Below, piece by piece: positions 1-9,796 of a stretch of DNA of 64,000 nucleotides (position 1 is its first letter; each line of letters begins with the position of its first letter). Source of the DNA: Peptoniphilus vaginalis (GTDB taxonomy: Bacteria; Bacillota; Clostridia; Tissierellales; Peptoniphilaceae); the NCBI RefSeq assembly GCF_900176605.1, contig NZ_FXLP01000004.1, positions 558,001 to 622,000 on the forward strand, written 5' to 3'. A program made the translations under genes and the position numbers. The notes below the pieces were generated by a model that ran no database searches, was not told the origin of the DNA, and saw nothing but the letters and a program-made list of their open reading frames with translations.

Positions 1-816
1 GAAAAAGAAGGCATTGTTCTTAAGAACAAGGACCTTGTAAGCCCAGGTCTTGATGAAGAGATTACTAAGGACACAAAGATCCTTATTACTTCACCAAAGT
101 CTTATCACATAAAAGATGGAAACAAGACACTAATAGCTGAAGCAAATGGATACACAGTTGCTGATGTACTTGAAAATCTTGACATAAAACTAAACAAGCT
201 TGACAGAGTTTCCCTTCCTCTTGATGAAATTGCTAAGCAAGGAATGGAAATCAAAATTGATAGAGTTGTTGAAGAAAATTTAGTTAACAAAGTTGAAATT
301 CCTTTTGAAACAGAAACTCGTGAAAATAATGAAATGTTTAAGGATGAAAAGAAAGTTATCACTAAGGGACAAGTTGGAGAAAAGGTAGAAAACCTAAAGA
401 ACACTTATGTAAATGGAAATTTAGAAGCTACTGAAGTCCTAAAGAGTGAAATTACTAAAGAGCCTGTAAAGGAAGTTGTAGAAGTTGGAACTAAACAAGG
501 ATCTGCTGCTCCTAATGGAAAGTCAGCTAAGAGAGTAATTATTATGCAAGCTACTGCTTATGACCCTTCTGCAGGTTCAAGGACTGCTATGGGAACAAGG
601 GCAAGAGTTGGTGCAGTTGCTGTTGACCCTAGGGTTATCCCACTAGGTTCAAAGCTTTACATTGAGAGTATGGATGGCTTTGCATCTTATGGCTATGCTA
701 CAGCAGAAGATACTGGTGGAGCAATTAAGGGAAATAGAATCGACTTATTCTACAGCACAAGTTCCCAAGCTAGAAATTTTGGAAGAAGAAACGTAAAAGT
801 TTATGTACTTGATTAA
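1..816 (+). CDS. 3D-domain cell-wall protein, YabE/Rpf-like (5' partial)
   Basis: The reading frame is open from base 1, so the start lies outside the window; 271 residues are visible. The C-terminal 90 residues form a 3D domain: the segment from QATAYDPSAG through AVDPRVIPLGSKLYIES and ATAEDTGG to IDLFY carries the three conserved aspartates. The upstream part, rich in Val, Glu and Lys (EKVENLKNTYVNGN and similar), looks like DUF348 and G5 repeats. This domain order is known from YabE-type proteins, thought to be secreted peptidoglycan-remodelling enzymes acting as lytic transglycosylases. The signal peptide would lie upstream of the window. A strong hairpin terminator follows directly. The 3D domain is clear; the DUF348/G5 assignment is from sequence character only. 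Confidence 0.85.
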   Translation, partial: EKEGIVLKNKDLVSPGLDEEITKDTKILITSPKSYHIKDGNKTLIAEANGYTVADVLENLDIKLNKLDRVSLPLDEIAKQGMEIKIDRVVEENLVNKVEIPFETETRENNEMFKDEKKVITKGQVGEKVENLKNTYVNGNLEATEVLKSEITKEPVKEVVEVGTKQGSAAPNGKSAKRVIIMQATAYDPSAGSRTAMGTRARVGAVAVDPRVIPLGSKLYIESMDGFASYGYATAEDTGGAIKGNRIDLFYSTSSQARNFGRRNVKVYVLD

Positions 817-819
817 GAG

Positions 820-843
820 AGTCCTGGTAACAGGACTTTTTTA
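820..843 (+). terminator. Rho-independent terminator
   Basis: Perfect 7-bp stem AGTCCTG/CAGGACT with loop GTAA, followed by a T-run. It ends the 3D-domain gene. Confidence 0.9.
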
Positions 844-1075
844 TTGCTTATTTTTAAGCTAAGAGAGATAAAGACTTAATAAGTTATAGATTTAGAAAAA
901 ATTATTTATAAAAAGTTTAAATTATAAAATTCTAAAGGACTTATAAAAAAATTGAAATTAATCACCAATCAAAAATTTATTGCTCCTAAATACGAAGTAA
1001 AAATAATTTATAAATTTGTGATTAGTCATTTAAAAGAACCAATATTTAACTTATAATGTATGTGAGGATGATTTT

Positions 1076-1969
1076 ATGAAGTTAATTGAACATGAACTCG
1101 TCGATAGATATATTTATTATTTGCAAAGATACATCCCCTATGACAAGCAAGAGGCTGCCAAAGAGGATTTTTTAGATATACTGAGAGATAGACTTCCGGA
1201 GATTTATACAGAAGAAGACATAAAAAAAGAATTAAATAGGATGGGGAACCCTTACGAGTTTGCAGGAGCCTATAGCGACTCAGGCAACTTCCTCTTAAGT
1301 GGAAAGAATTATGAAATCTTTAAGGCCTTTTTAAAGATACTTTCAATTTCTGCCCTTCTTGGTCTTGTAGCATTTACCTTTAACTACTTTAGACGCTTTC
1401 AAGGGACAAATTTGTTTGACATCTTAAAGAGTCTTGTAGTTAGCATCTTCATATTGAGCCTTTTGCCATCTTGGATTTGCGAAAAGATTAAGACTACAAA
1501 AATCTTAAAGGCCCTTATGGATGAATGGGACATAGAAAACCTCTACGAGTCCAAAAAGTTAAAGCTAGAGGTCTATGAGATAGGTCTACTTATGGTGAAG
1601 TTTTCCATGTACTTTATGCTACAAGTTTACATCTTGACTGCTAGCATAAATATTTCCAAAGCTACTTATTTCTTTGTCATGTTTTTATTTTTTATCAATG
1701 TGCTTTCTGTAAATATTAAATTTTCAGAGAACACAATTTTTTCAAAGACAATGTATGTGGAATATTTTGTTGACATCTTTAGCATCATTAGTTTGATCTT
1801 TTTAACAAGCTATCACATGCCAAGAGTCTTTGGCACAAATATAATAATTCTATGTAATATTGTTAATTTAGTTTTAAATTCTTACACTATTTCCAAGTCT
1901 AAAAATATACTCCTATCGCGAAAAAAGAGAAAGAAAAACAGAAAAAGAAACAAAAAAGACAGAGATTAA
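1076..1969 (+). CDS. HAAS/DUF1700-like multi-pass membrane protein
   Basis: 297 residues. The N-terminal 75 residues are soluble and helical with paired acidic and basic residues (HELVDRYIYYLQRYIP, then IKKELNRMGNPYEFA), which resembles HAAS-type domains. These often sit beside PadR regulators in Firmicutes, but no PadR gene is next to this one. About six hydrophobic segments follow from residue 88 to 275, and the C-terminus is strongly basic (RKKRKKNRKRNKKDRD), as expected for a cytoplasmic tail. The ATG follows GTGAGGATG, and a TATAAT at 1052-1057 could be its -10. It is a single-gene unit ending in a bidirectional terminator. Function unknown. Confidence 0.7.
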   Translation: MKLIEHELVDRYIYYLQRYIPYDKQEAAKEDFLDILRDRLPEIYTEEDIKKELNRMGNPYEFAGAYSDSGNFLLSGKNYEIFKAFLKILSISALLGLVAFTFNYFRRFQGTNLFDILKSLVVSIFILSLLPSWICEKIKTTKILKALMDEWDIENLYESKKLKLEVYEIGLLMVKFSMYFMLQVYILTASINISKATYFFVMFLFFINVLSVNIKFSENTIFSKTMYVEYFVDIFSIISLIFLTSYHMPRVFGTNIIILCNIVNLVLNSYTISKSKNILLSRKKRKKNRKRNKKDRD

Positions 1970-1995
1970 ACTCATTGAGTAATCCCTGTCTTTTT
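1953..1995. terminator. Bidirectional terminator
   Basis: Stem GACAGaGATT (1958-1967) pairs with AATCcCTGTC (1981-1990), flanked by an A-tract on the left and TTTTT on the right. It serves both converging genes, and the stop codon of the plus-strand gene lies in the stem. Confidence 0.85.
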
Positions 1996-2009
1996 AATTT
2001 CTTATAAAG

Positions 2010-2249
2010 TTAATCTAGATTTTCTTTTAGGTATTTAATAATGTCTAGTGATTCATAAAGAGGCTTGTCTCCAATGAAGAGACAAGGCACTTGCTTTTTG
2101 CCGCCTTTTTCAATTAAATATTCACGAGCTTCTTTATCTTGATCAATATTTTTTATTTCTACAGAGTCAATGCCAGCATCTTCCATGAAGGCTTCTACCT
2201 TTTTACAGAAAGGGCAAACTGTTCCGACATAAAGTGTTAATTTTTCCAT
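2010..2249 (-). CDS. Glutaredoxin-like thiol-disulfide oxidoreductase
   Basis: 79 residues with a thioredoxin fold. The redox motif CPFC sits at residues 12-15 after the first strand (LTLYVGTVCPFC). The cis-proline is in KKQVPCLFIG and the C-terminal helix is YESLDIIKYL. This length is usual for a single-domain glutaredoxin. The open frame runs 45 codons further upstream, but GGAGGGATAT lies just before the ATG at 2249, which fixes the start there. Probably reduces protein or glutathione-like disulfides in the cytoplasm; partners cannot be read from the context. Confidence 0.88.
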   Translation of the reverse strand: MEKLTLYVGTVCPFCKKVEAFMEDAGIDSVEIKNIDQDKEAREYLIEKGGKKQVPCLFIGDKPLYESLDIIKYLKENLD

Positions 2250-2355
2250 AATATCCCTCCAAGTCTTTTTTACCCAATTAAAAATAAAGAAAACAAGGGC
2301 AGTATTTAAAAGATATGAGATTTTTGGTATAATAACATAGATTCGAGGTGATATT

Positions 2356-2802
2356 GTGGGATTTTTTGACAGTCTTGATGGCAATTTAGATGACCTACTT
2401 GGGAATCTAAATTACATAAAGAAGAAAATTGTGACTGAGTCGCAAGAAATTAAAAAGGCAGCAAGGTTGAGATACGAACTTTTAAATGAAGAGAGAAAGC
2501 TAAGCGAAGCCTTTGAAAAGCTTGGCAGGCACCAATACCATGCTCTAAAGGGTGAGGGGTCTGATCTCGATTTAAGTGAGACTTTGCAAGAAATAGAGAG
2601 GTTAGAGTCAAGAATTTCTTCACTAAAGATGGGCCTTGACTTAAGTGAAAAGACATCTGGCATAAATTTTGCAGAAGATAATGCTAGCCAAGATGCTTAT
2701 GAGTCCTCTTCAATTTTTGTAAGAGATGAAGAAGATATTTCTCATGAAGAAGACCAGGGCTCAATAATTTTTATAGAAGAAGATGAAGATGAAAATAGAT
2801 AA
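2356..2802 (+). CDS. Acidic coiled-coil protein of unknown function
   Basis: 148 residues starting with GTG after GAGGTGATATT. TATAAT at 2328-2333 is a likely -10. Residues 20-100 are predicted helical and rich in Lys, Glu and Leu (LRYELLNEERKLSEAFEKLG, then IERLESRISSL), consistent with a coiled coil. The last 40 residues are very acidic and end EEDEDENR. There is no signal peptide or membrane segment. It overlaps the next gene by 20 bases, so the two are probably co-translated. I do not recognise the family. Confidence 0.65.
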   Translation: MGFFDSLDGNLDDLLGNLNYIKKKIVTESQEIKKAARLRYELLNEERKLSEAFEKLGRHQYHALKGEGSDLDLSETLQEIERLESRISSLKMGLDLSEKTSGINFAEDNASQDAYESSSIFVRDEEDISHEEDQGSIIFIEEDEDENR

Positions 2803-3559
2803 AGAATTTGTTGAAATAGACGGTATAAAAACTGCATATATTAAGAGGGAGGGTGGCGAGAAAGTTCTTCTTATCCTCCACGGTTGGGGTGCATATATTG
2901 AATCAATTATGCCGATTTTTAATGCCATCCCTGATAGTTACACAGTTTACGCCTATGATGCGCCAGGCTTTGGAGACAGCGAAGACCCAAAAGAAGTCAT
3001 GGGGACTTATGATTATTATGAATTTCTCTTAAAGTTTTTGGACCACTTTAATATTAAGAAGGCAACTTTTGTAGGTCACTCCTTTGGGGGCAAGACTCTT
3101 ACGATTTTAGGGTCAAGAAATAAGGACAGGGTTGAAAAGCTTATAATAATTGATGCGTCAGGAGTACTTCCCAAGAGGAAGCTATCCTATTATGCCAAGG
3201 TCTATTCCTTTAAGGCAGCAAAAAAATGCTATATGCTGACTCATGGCAACAATGAAGAGGCCATGGCAAAGTTTTATAAGAAGCATGGATCTGATGACTA
3301 CCAGGCAGCAAATGGAATTATGCGTAAATGCTTTGTAAAGGTGGTAAATGAGTCCACTAGAGAGGAATTCAAGAATATTGATGCAGAAACCCTCCTCATT
3401 TGGGGAGACAAGGATGAGGCAACGCCCCTTTATATGGGTAAGATTTTTGAAGAAGAGATAAAAAACTCTGGCCTAGTTGTCCTAGAAGGGGCTGGACACT
3501 ATTCCTACCTTGACAAGTTTGGCCAATTTAATGCAGTTATTAATTCGTTTTTAGGTTAG
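2783..3559 (+). CDS. Alpha/beta-fold hydrolase
   Basis: 258 residues. The nucleophile elbow GHSFGG puts the catalytic serine at residue 100. The oxyanion-hole motif HGWG is at 33-36, the acid is in IWGDKDEATP (D209 or D211), and the histidine is H239 in GAGHYSYL. This is the complete triad of the family. The cytoplasmic enzyme acts on an unknown ester, amide or C-C substrate. It overlaps the preceding coiled-coil gene and sits 9 bases before the MurF-like gene, so all three are probably one transcript. The start may instead be the second ATG at 2789. Confidence 0.85.
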   Translation: MKMKIDKEFVEIDGIKTAYIKREGGEKVLLILHGWGAYIESIMPIFNAIPDSYTVYAYDAPGFGDSEDPKEVMGTYDYYEFLLKFLDHFNIKKATFVGHSFGGKTLTILGSRNKDRVEKLIIIDASGVLPKRKLSYYAKVYSFKAAKKCYMLTHGNNEEAMAKFYKKHGSDDYQAANGIMRKCFVKVVNESTREEFKNIDAETLLIWGDKDEATPLYMGKIFEEEIKNSGLVVLEGAGHYSYLDKFGQFNAVINSFLG

Positions 3560-3568
3560 GAGATTTTC

Positions 3569-5122
3569 ATGGAATATTTTTTACAGAGACTGCCAATTTA
3601 CTCAATAGATTTTGTTATTATATGCCTGGCACTTTATTATTCCCTAATTAGGAGCAACTTTCCCATTCACATGCTCCAATTAGAGGGCTACGACAATGAT
3701 GAATACAAGACATTTTTAAAAAACAACAAGGAAAAGATGAACAAGTTAGTCTACAAGTTGGAGAAAAATCAAAAGACTCCCATAGTTTGGACTGACAGGG
3801 CAAAGAGACTTTTAAAGAAGCACAAGCTTGTAAACTTTATTGCCTTTATCCTTGTAGTTGTCTTTTCATTGGGAATTTTTGATGGGTCAGGATCCTATGT
3901 GATTTCAATTTTAGCTACACTAATCCTGTCATTTTTAATTTACTTTTACCAATATAGGCTACTTATCTTGACAAACAAGTGGGCAAAACCTACTGAAGAT
4001 AAGATAAATATGGGCTTTTACAAGTCAGCTCAGGCAAAAATAAAAAAATACAAGGAAGAAGAAGGCTTAAAGGTTCTTGGAATCACAGGATCCTTTGGAA
4101 AGACTTCAGTTAAGTTTATTTCAGACACAATTTTATCTGAAGGTCTAAGGGTTAAAAACACACCGTCATCCTTCAACACTCCTATGGGTCTTTCAAAAAT
4201 CATCAACAACGAACTTGAAAGAGACAGGGAAGTTTTTATAGCAGAGCTTGGTGCCAAGGTGCCAGGAGAAATCCACGAAGTTGCAGAACTTGTCCAACCA
4301 GATATTGGGATAATAACTGCTATTGGACCAACTCACATGCATCTTTTTAAGACAATTGAAAATATACAAAAAACAAAGTACGAGTTAATTGAAGACCTGC
4401 CAGAAGATGGGGTTGCAATTTTTAACTACGACAATGACTATGTTAAACCTCTTGCAGACAAGACTAAGAAAAAGACTTATAGGTATGGAACTAAGGACTT
4501 TGACAAGCTAGATGTCTACGCCGATGACATAAGGGTAAGTGAAACTGGATCAGAATTTGTCCTCCACATTAAGGGGGCAGGAGAAATTAAGTGCTCCACA
4601 AGACTTCTAGGAGTTCACAATATCTCTAATCTACTTGCAGCGGCAACTGCTGCCTATGTCTTGGGACTTAGCTTAGAGGAAATTCAAAGGGGGATTTCCA
4701 AGGTTGAGCCAGTGGAACACAGGCTTTCACTTATTCCATCATCAAATAACACCATAGTTATTGACGATGCCTTTAACTCAAACCCAGTGGGCTTTAGGGC
4801 GGCTCTTGATGTTTTAAGAGGTTTTAAGGACCATAGGAAGATAATAATAACGCCAGGTATGGTTGAGCTTGGAGATATGGAAGAAGAAGAAAATAGAAAA
4901 ATAGGTCAAGTTATGGCAAGTGTCCTTGATTTTGCAATTTTAGTTGGCAAAAAGAGAACTCTTCCAATCTATGAAGGCCTTAAGGATAAAAATTTTGATG
5001 AAGAAAAAATTTATAGGGTTTCTTCACTAGACGAGGCAACTAAGGTTCTCGCAAAGATTTCAATGGCGGGAGATGTCGTTCTCTTTGAAAATGACCTTCC
5101 TGACAATTACAATGAGGAGTGA
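3569..5122 (+). CDS. murF: Membrane-anchored Mur ligase, MurF-like
   Basis: 517 residues. From residue 168 onward it is a Mur ligase: ATP loop GITGSFGKTS at 171-180, central-domain motifs AELGAKVPGE and ITAIGPTHMH, and C-terminal-domain motifs EHRLSLIPS, IDDAFNSNP and TPGMVELG. MurF adds D-Ala-D-Ala to UDP-MurNAc-tripeptide, and ddl, which makes that dipeptide, follows only 4 bases later. The first 140 residues are unlike standard MurF: they hold hydrophobic segments near 12-26 and 88-130 with a basic region between. The usual UDP-binding N-domain therefore seems replaced by a membrane anchor. The ligase family is certain; the exact substrate rests on context. Confidence 0.82.
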   Translation: MEYFLQRLPIYSIDFVIICLALYYSLIRSNFPIHMLQLEGYDNDEYKTFLKNNKEKMNKLVYKLEKNQKTPIVWTDRAKRLLKKHKLVNFIAFILVVVFSLGIFDGSGSYVISILATLILSFLIYFYQYRLLILTNKWAKPTEDKINMGFYKSAQAKIKKYKEEEGLKVLGITGSFGKTSVKFISDTILSEGLRVKNTPSSFNTPMGLSKIINNELERDREVFIAELGAKVPGEIHEVAELVQPDIGIITAIGPTHMHLFKTIENIQKTKYELIEDLPEDGVAIFNYDNDYVKPLADKTKKKTYRYGTKDFDKLDVYADDIRVSETGSEFVLHIKGAGEIKCSTRLLGVHNISNLLAAATAAYVLGLSLEEIQRGISKVEPVEHRLSLIPSSNNTIVIDDAFNSNPVGFRAALDVLRGFKDHRKIIITPGMVELGDMEEEENRKIGQVMASVLDFAILVGKKRTLPIYEGLKDKNFDEEKIYRVSSLDEATKVLAKISMAGDVVLFENDLPDNYNEE

Positions 5123-5126
5123 AAAA

Positions 5127-6299
5127 ATGGAAAATATAGGTGTAATCTTCGGAGGAAGATCCGTTGAACACGAAGTTTCTGTTATTACAGGAATGCAAGT
5201 TATTGAAAATATGGATAAGTCTAAATACAATCCTATTCCAATTTATATTACAAAAGATGGCAAGTTTTTGTCAGGAGAAAGCTTAAAGAACTTTAAGTCT
5301 TACAAGGACCAAGACTTTCACGATGGGGTAGAAGTTTTCTTCAAGCCAGAATATGGCAACAAAAACTTATACTATGTAAAGCACAATCCAAAGAAACTTT
5401 TTAAGGCAGAATACGATTCAGTAGAAGTTTACCAAAAAATTGACGCAATCTTCTTTGCCCTTCATGGAACTTTTGGAGAAGATGGATGTACTCAAGGACT
5501 TTTTGAGCTTATGGGCATGCCTTACACTGGCTGCGGAGTTATGTCTGCTGCTGTTGGCATGGACAAGGTAATCATGAGAAAGGTCTTTGAATCAGAAGAC
5601 ATCCCAATGACAAAGTACAAGTACTTCTACAGGGAAGAACTTAAGAACCTAAAGGGTCTTATAGAAAAGTGCAAGGACTTAAACTTCCCACTTTTTGTTA
5701 AGCCAGCCAACCTTGGCTCATCAATAGGGATTTCAAGAGTAGAAAATGCCCTTGATCTTTCAAAGGCTCTTGAGGTTGCAGCCCACTACGACAGAAAAAT
5801 TATTGTAGAAGAAGCTGTTGTAAATCCAAGAGAAATTAACGTGGCAGTCCTTGGTTACGAAAATGACCTAAGGGTTTCTGCAGCAGAAGAACCTCTTGGC
5901 TTTAAGGACCTTTTAAAGTATGAAGACAAGTATGTTTCTGGATCTAAGGGAGCTAAGTCATCTCAAAAGCACCAAAACAAAAAACTTCCAGCAGAACTTA
6001 AGCCAGAACTTGAAAAAGAAATTAAAGAACTTGCAAAAAAAGCCTTCTCAGCAATTGATGGTGCAGGTGTGGCAAGGATTGACTTCCTTGTTGATGGCGA
6101 CAAGGCTTATGTAAATGAAATCAACACCCTTCCAGGTTCCATTGCCTTTTACCTTTACGAGGTTGATGGACTTATGATTAAGGATTTAATCACAAGATTA
6201 ATTGAACTTGGCAAGGAAAGACACAGTGAGAGAGCTGCAAATAACTATTCAATTGATTCAAATTTATTTAATATGACAAGTTATGGAGCAAAGATTTAA
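5127..6299 (+). CDS. ddl: D-alanine--D-alanine ligase
   Basis: 391 residues, ATP-grasp fold, joins two D-alanines for peptidoglycan. Recognisable motifs are GVIFGGRSVEHEVSV at the N-terminus, ALHGTFGEDG, PYTGCGV, FVKPANLGSSIGISR and the metal-binding end VNEINTLPGS. The ATG at 5127 follows AATGAGGAGTG, so the longer open frame beginning inside the upstream gene is not needed. The stop overlaps the rnr start (TAATG), suggesting translational coupling. Slightly longer than the common 350 residues, partly from an insertion near residues 60-95. Confidence 0.96.
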   Translation: MENIGVIFGGRSVEHEVSVITGMQVIENMDKSKYNPIPIYITKDGKFLSGESLKNFKSYKDQDFHDGVEVFFKPEYGNKNLYYVKHNPKKLFKAEYDSVEVYQKIDAIFFALHGTFGEDGCTQGLFELMGMPYTGCGVMSAAVGMDKVIMRKVFESEDIPMTKYKYFYREELKNLKGLIEKCKDLNFPLFVKPANLGSSIGISRVENALDLSKALEVAAHYDRKIIVEEAVVNPREINVAVLGYENDLRVSAAEEPLGFKDLLKYEDKYVSGSKGAKSSQKHQNKKLPAELKPELEKEIKELAKKAFSAIDGAGVARIDFLVDGDKAYVNEINTLPGSIAFYLYEVDGLMIKDLITRLIELGKERHSERAANNYSIDSNLFNMTSYGAKI

Positions 6300-8401
6300 T
6301 GATTAAAGAAAAGATTTTAGAACTCATTAAGAATTCGAAGCCAAGGACAAAAGATGAACTTGCTAGATTATTTAAAATTAAGAGCAAGGAGAAAAAAGAA
6401 TTTAATAGGATCCTTGAGGAACTTGAAAAAGAGGGCCTAATTTTCATGGACCACAGGAAGAAGTACAGACTTGTGGACAATGACAAATTCTTTTTTGGAA
6501 AACTTCAAACAAATGCCAAGGGTTTTGGATTTTTAATAAGCGAAAATCTTGACGAGGATATTTATATATCAAAAAACAACCTTAAGGATGCTTTAAATGG
6601 CGACGAAGTTATTGTAAGAAGATATAGGGACTCCTTTGGCGACAAGCCAGAGGGCAAGGTCCTATCCATTGTGAGAAGGGTTAACAGCAAATTCGTTGGA
6701 GTCTTTCAAAACAAAAAGGACTTTGGCTTCGTTGTATCTGATGAGAGCAAGATGGCAATGGATATTTACGTTCCTAAGAAGAAATTCAATGGAGCAAAAA
6801 ATGGTCAAAAGGTTGTTGTAAAAATAGAAAAATGGCCAGAGGCAAACAAAAAACCTGAAGGAAGAATAGTAGAAGTCTTGGGCTACCCAGAAGACCCTGA
6901 CGTTGATATTCTTTCTGTAGCTGCAGGCCTAGACCTTCCCATGGAGTTTTCCAAGGCTGCCCTATCTGAAGCCAAGTCTCTTCCACAAGAAGTTAGGGAA
7001 GAAGACCTAAAGGGTAGGAGAGACTTAAGAGATCTTATGACTTTTACAATTGATGGAGCAGACTCCAAAGATTTTGACGATGCAGTTTCTCTTGAAGTTG
7101 CAAAAAATGGAAACTACCTCTTAGGAGTTCACATTGCAGATGTTGCCCACTATGTTGAAGAGTACTCTGCCATAGACGAAGAGGCCTTCAAGAGGGGGAA
7201 CTCAGTTTACCTTTTAAACAAGGTTATACCAATGTTGCCCTTTGAACTTTCCAATGGAATTTGTTCCCTTAATGAGGGTGTGGATAGGTTAACTTTGTCT
7301 GTTCTTGCAGAAATTGACAAGAAAGGCGAAGTAGTAAAATATGAAATTCTTGAGTCTGTGATTAATTCTAAGAGAAGGCTAGTTTATGAAAATGTCTCTG
7401 ACTACTTAGAAAAAAATATTACACATGAATCCCTAAAGGGGCTTGAGAAAACCCTAGACAAGATGTATGAACTTGCAAAAATTTTAGAAGACAAGAGGGA
7501 AAAGGGTGGCGCCATAGACTTTGACATACCAGAAGTTATCATTGAAGTTGACGAGAGAGGTTGGCCACAAAATATCCACAAGAGGGACAGGAGATCTGCC
7601 AACAAGCTCATAGAAGACTTCATGTTAATGGCAAATGTCTGTGTGGCAAAGGAATATTATTTTAAGAAAATTCCATTTTTATACAGGATTCACGAGAGAC
7701 CAAAGGATGAAAAAATTTCAGAGCTCAACTCTTACTTGAGACCACTTGGCTACATGATTAACTTTGATGAAAAAGTTGAGCCAAGAGATGTGCAGAAGGT
7801 CCTTGAGAAGGCAAAGGGGACTAAGGAAGAGATGTTTATCTCCACAATGACTCTAAGGTCCATGGCAAAGGCAAGATATTCTGAAGTAAATGACATCCAC
7901 TTTGGCTTGGCCTTTGACCACTACTCCCACTTCACTTCGCCAATAAGAAGGTATGCGGACCTCACAATCCACAGGATTATAAAAAAGAAAATCCAAGGCA
8001 AATTATCTAAGGGAGATCTTACAAACTTAAAGTCAATCTTGCCAGACATAGCAGAGCAAGTTTCTAAGACAGAAAAAGTTGCCCAAGATGCTGAAAGGCA
8101 AGTCGAAGACATCAAGATGGCTGAATACATGTCTGAGAGAATTGGAGAAGTCTACAAGGGCAGGATTTCATCTATCACAAACTTTGGAATGTTTGTTGAA
8201 CTAGACAACCTAATCGAAGGACTTGTTGGCTACAGGACCATGGATGGCTACTACGAATTTGACCAAGATAACTATAGGGCAATTGACTACAGGACTAAAA
8301 AAGAATTTCACATTGGCGACGATGTTACTATAAAAGTTGTAAATGTTGACCTAAACATGGGCAACATTGATTTTAAAATGGTAGGTGATGAAGATGAGTA
8401 A
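6299..8401 (+). CDS. rnr: Ribonuclease R
   Basis: 700 residues, a 3'-5' exoribonuclease that degrades structured RNA and cooperates with tmRNA/SmpB in quality control. Order of parts: N-terminal winged-helix (residues 1-60), two cold-shock-like OB segments, the RNB catalytic domain with [15 protein letters not shown] near 250-264, HERPKDEKI and [11 protein letters not shown], then a C-terminal S1 domain ([17 protein letters not shown]). The usual Lys-rich tail is missing and the protein ends shortly after S1. It overlaps ddl by one base and smpB by a few codons; rnr-smpB is a common pairing. Confidence 0.96.
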   Translation: MIKEKILELIKNSKPRTKDELARLFKIKSKEKKEFNRILEELEKEGLIFMDHRKKYRLVDNDKFFFGKLQTNAKGFGFLISENLDEDIYISKNNLKDALNGDEVIVRRYRDSFGDKPEGKVLSIVRRVNSKFVGVFQNKKDFGFVVSDESKMAMDIYVPKKKFNGAKNGQKVVVKIEKWPEANKKPEGRIVEVLGYPEDPDVDILSVAAGLDLPMEFSKAALSEAKSLPQEVREEDLKGRRDLRDLMTFTIDGADSKDFDDAVSLEVAKNGNYLLGVHIADVAHYVEEYSAIDEEAFKRGNSVYLLNKVIPMLPFELSNGICSLNEGVDRLTLSVLAEIDKKGEVVKYEILESVINSKRRLVYENVSDYLEKNITHESLKGLEKTLDKMYELAKILEDKREKGGAIDFDIPEVIIEVDERGWPQNIHKRDRRSANKLIEDFMLMANVCVAKEYYFKKIPFLYRIHERPKDEKISELNSYLRPLGYMINFDEKVEPRDVQKVLEKAKGTKEEMFISTMTLRSMAKARYSEVNDIHFGLAFDHYSHFTSPIRRYADLTIHRIIKKKIQGKLSKGDLTNLKSILPDIAEQVSKTEKVAQDAERQVEDIKMAEYMSERIGEVYKGRISSITNFGMFVELDNLIEGLVGYRTMDGYYEFDQDNYRAIDYRTKKEFHIGDDVTIKVVNVDLNMGNIDFKMVGDEDE

Positions 8402-8849
8402 GGAAAAAAACGATGCAATAGCAAACAATAAAAAAGCCAGCCATCTTTATTTTATCGAGGACACTTATGAAGCTGGGATTGAACTTGTTGGGACTGAGGT
8501 CAAGTCCATAAGGGCAGGCCATGTCAACATCAAGGATGCCTACTGCGACATCAACAAGGGAGAAATTTTTGTATCAGGCATGCACATTTCGCCCTATGAG
8601 CAGGGAAACATTTATAATGTTGACCCCATGAGGAAGAGAAAACTCCTTATGCACAAGGCAGAAATCTTTCGTCTTGAAAAAGTTAAAACTCAAGAGGGCT
8701 ACACAATTATTCCCCTAAAGGTTTATCTAAAGAGGGGAAGAGTCAAAGTCCTAATTGCCAAGGCAAAGGGTAAGAAGCTTTGGGACAAGAGAGAGACAAT
8801 GAAGAAGAGAGAAGTAGACAAGAGACTTCGCCAAGCAACAATGTATTAA
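8394..8849 (+). CDS. smpB: SsrA-binding protein SmpB
   Basis: 151 residues. Binds tmRNA and carries it to stalled ribosomes for trans-translation. Family signatures: [47 protein letters not shown] and the C-terminal [16 protein letters not shown]. Three ATGs are in frame (8385, 8388, 8394); the third has the best spacing from GGTGATGAAG and gives the usual MSKEK start. The gene begins inside rnr. Its own terminator downstream has been split by an insertion sequence, and no tmRNA gene is visible in the 90 bases before that element. Confidence 0.95.
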   Translation: MSKEKNDAIANNKKASHLYFIEDTYEAGIELVGTEVKSIRAGHVNIKDAYCDINKGEIFVSGMHISPYEQGNIYNVDPMRKRKLLMHKAEIFRLEKVKTQEGYTIIPLKVYLKRGRVKVLIAKAKGKKLWDKRETMKKREVDKRLRQATMY

Positions 8850-8937
8850 TTCTTCATAACTTGCGATTTGATAAAAATTAATTGCAGGAAGTTCATTAAA
8901 TTTTGAAAATTAAAAATTAAAAATAAATTATAATTTT

Positions 8938-8943
8938 ACGCTC
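8938..8943 (+). other. Left part of the smpB terminator, split by the IS
   Basis: ACGCTC here and ACTTGTGGGCGT followed by a T-run from 10415 become one hairpin when the element and one CTC copy are removed: stem ACGCTCAC/GTGGGCGT, then TTTTTTT. This is a standard terminator. The insertion falls in its 5' arm. Confidence 0.75.
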
Positions 8944-8978
8944 TGATGTGTACCCATAAAACTGGACACAATATTCAA

Positions 8979-9773
8979 TTAACTAATTGTAGTGGATGCT
9001 AACCTATACTTTGTAGGTGGCATCCATTTTGTTTTGGATTGAATTCTTTCATTATTGTAATAATCAATATATTCCTCTATTGCTCTCGAAAATTCTTCAA
9101 AAGAGCTATAGCTCTTTTCATAACCATAATAAATTTCATTTTTTAATCTTCCAAAGAATGTCTCCATAATGGAGTTATCATAACAATTTCCCTTCCTTGA
9201 CATTGATTGTCTTATACCATGTTTTTTAAGCTCATTCACATAATATTTATGTTGGTATTGCCATCCTTGATCTGAATGCAGTATTAGATTATTTAGTTTT
9301 GGAAATTTGTTAAATGCTTTTTCTAGCATATTGGATATTTGTTTTAAATTAGGGTGTAAGGATAAGTCATAAGAGATTATCTCATTTGTATACATATCAA
9401 GTATTGGAGATATGTAGCATTTACCCCAAGAAAATTTAAACTCTGATACATCAGTGGTCCATTTTTGCAGAGGTCTATCTGCCTTGAAATCTCTATTTAT
9501 TATATTATCAGCTACTTTCCCTATCTTACCCTTATATGAGTGATATTTTTCCTTAGATCTTTTTCCGAATAGTTTTAACTCATGCATTATCCTTTGAACT
9601 CTTTTATGATTTATGACATAACCTTGACTTAGCAACTCCATATATACTCTTCTTACTCCATATCTTCCTTTGTGTAAGTTAAATATTTGAGTTATTTTAT
9701 CTGCCACATGACTATTCTTAATTTTTATTTTATCAATTTTATTTATTTCAAAATAGTATGTTGACCTTGGCAT
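8979..9773 (-). CDS. IS3-family transposase OrfB (DDE integrase domain)
   Basis: 264 residues from the first ATG. HTH-like segment (YGVRRVYMELLSQGYVINHK), then an rve-type catalytic core: first Asp in WTTDVSEFKF, second in LILHSDQGWQY, and glutamate in YDNSIMETFFGRLKNE, followed by YNNERIQSKTKWMPP. The open frame continues upstream of this ATG through AIVKELKEKGYRLKYLLIAI, a typical OrfB beginning that overlaps orfA in another frame. The active protein is therefore probably an OrfAB fusion made by -1 frameshifting in the A-rich stretch around 9809-9820. Confidence 0.93.
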   Translation of the reverse strand: MPRSTYYFEINKIDKIKIKNSHVADKITQIFNLHKGRYGVRRVYMELLSQGYVINHKRVQRIMHELKLFGKRSKEKYHSYKGKIGKVADNIINRDFKADRPLQKWTTDVSEFKFSWGKCYISPILDMYTNEIISYDLSLHPNLKQISNMLEKAFNKFPKLNNLILHSDQGWQYQHKYYVNELKKHGIRQSMSRKGNCYDNSIMETFFGRLKNEIYYGYEKSYSSFEEFSRAIEEYIDYYNNERIQSKTKWMPPTKYRLASTTIS

Positions 9774-9796
9774 ATCAATAGCTATTAAAAGATATT

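Noticed and set aside
8850-8943. tmRNA gene after smpB
   Set aside because: Only about 90 AT-rich bases remain before the insertion sequence, with no tRNA-like ends or tag reading frame.
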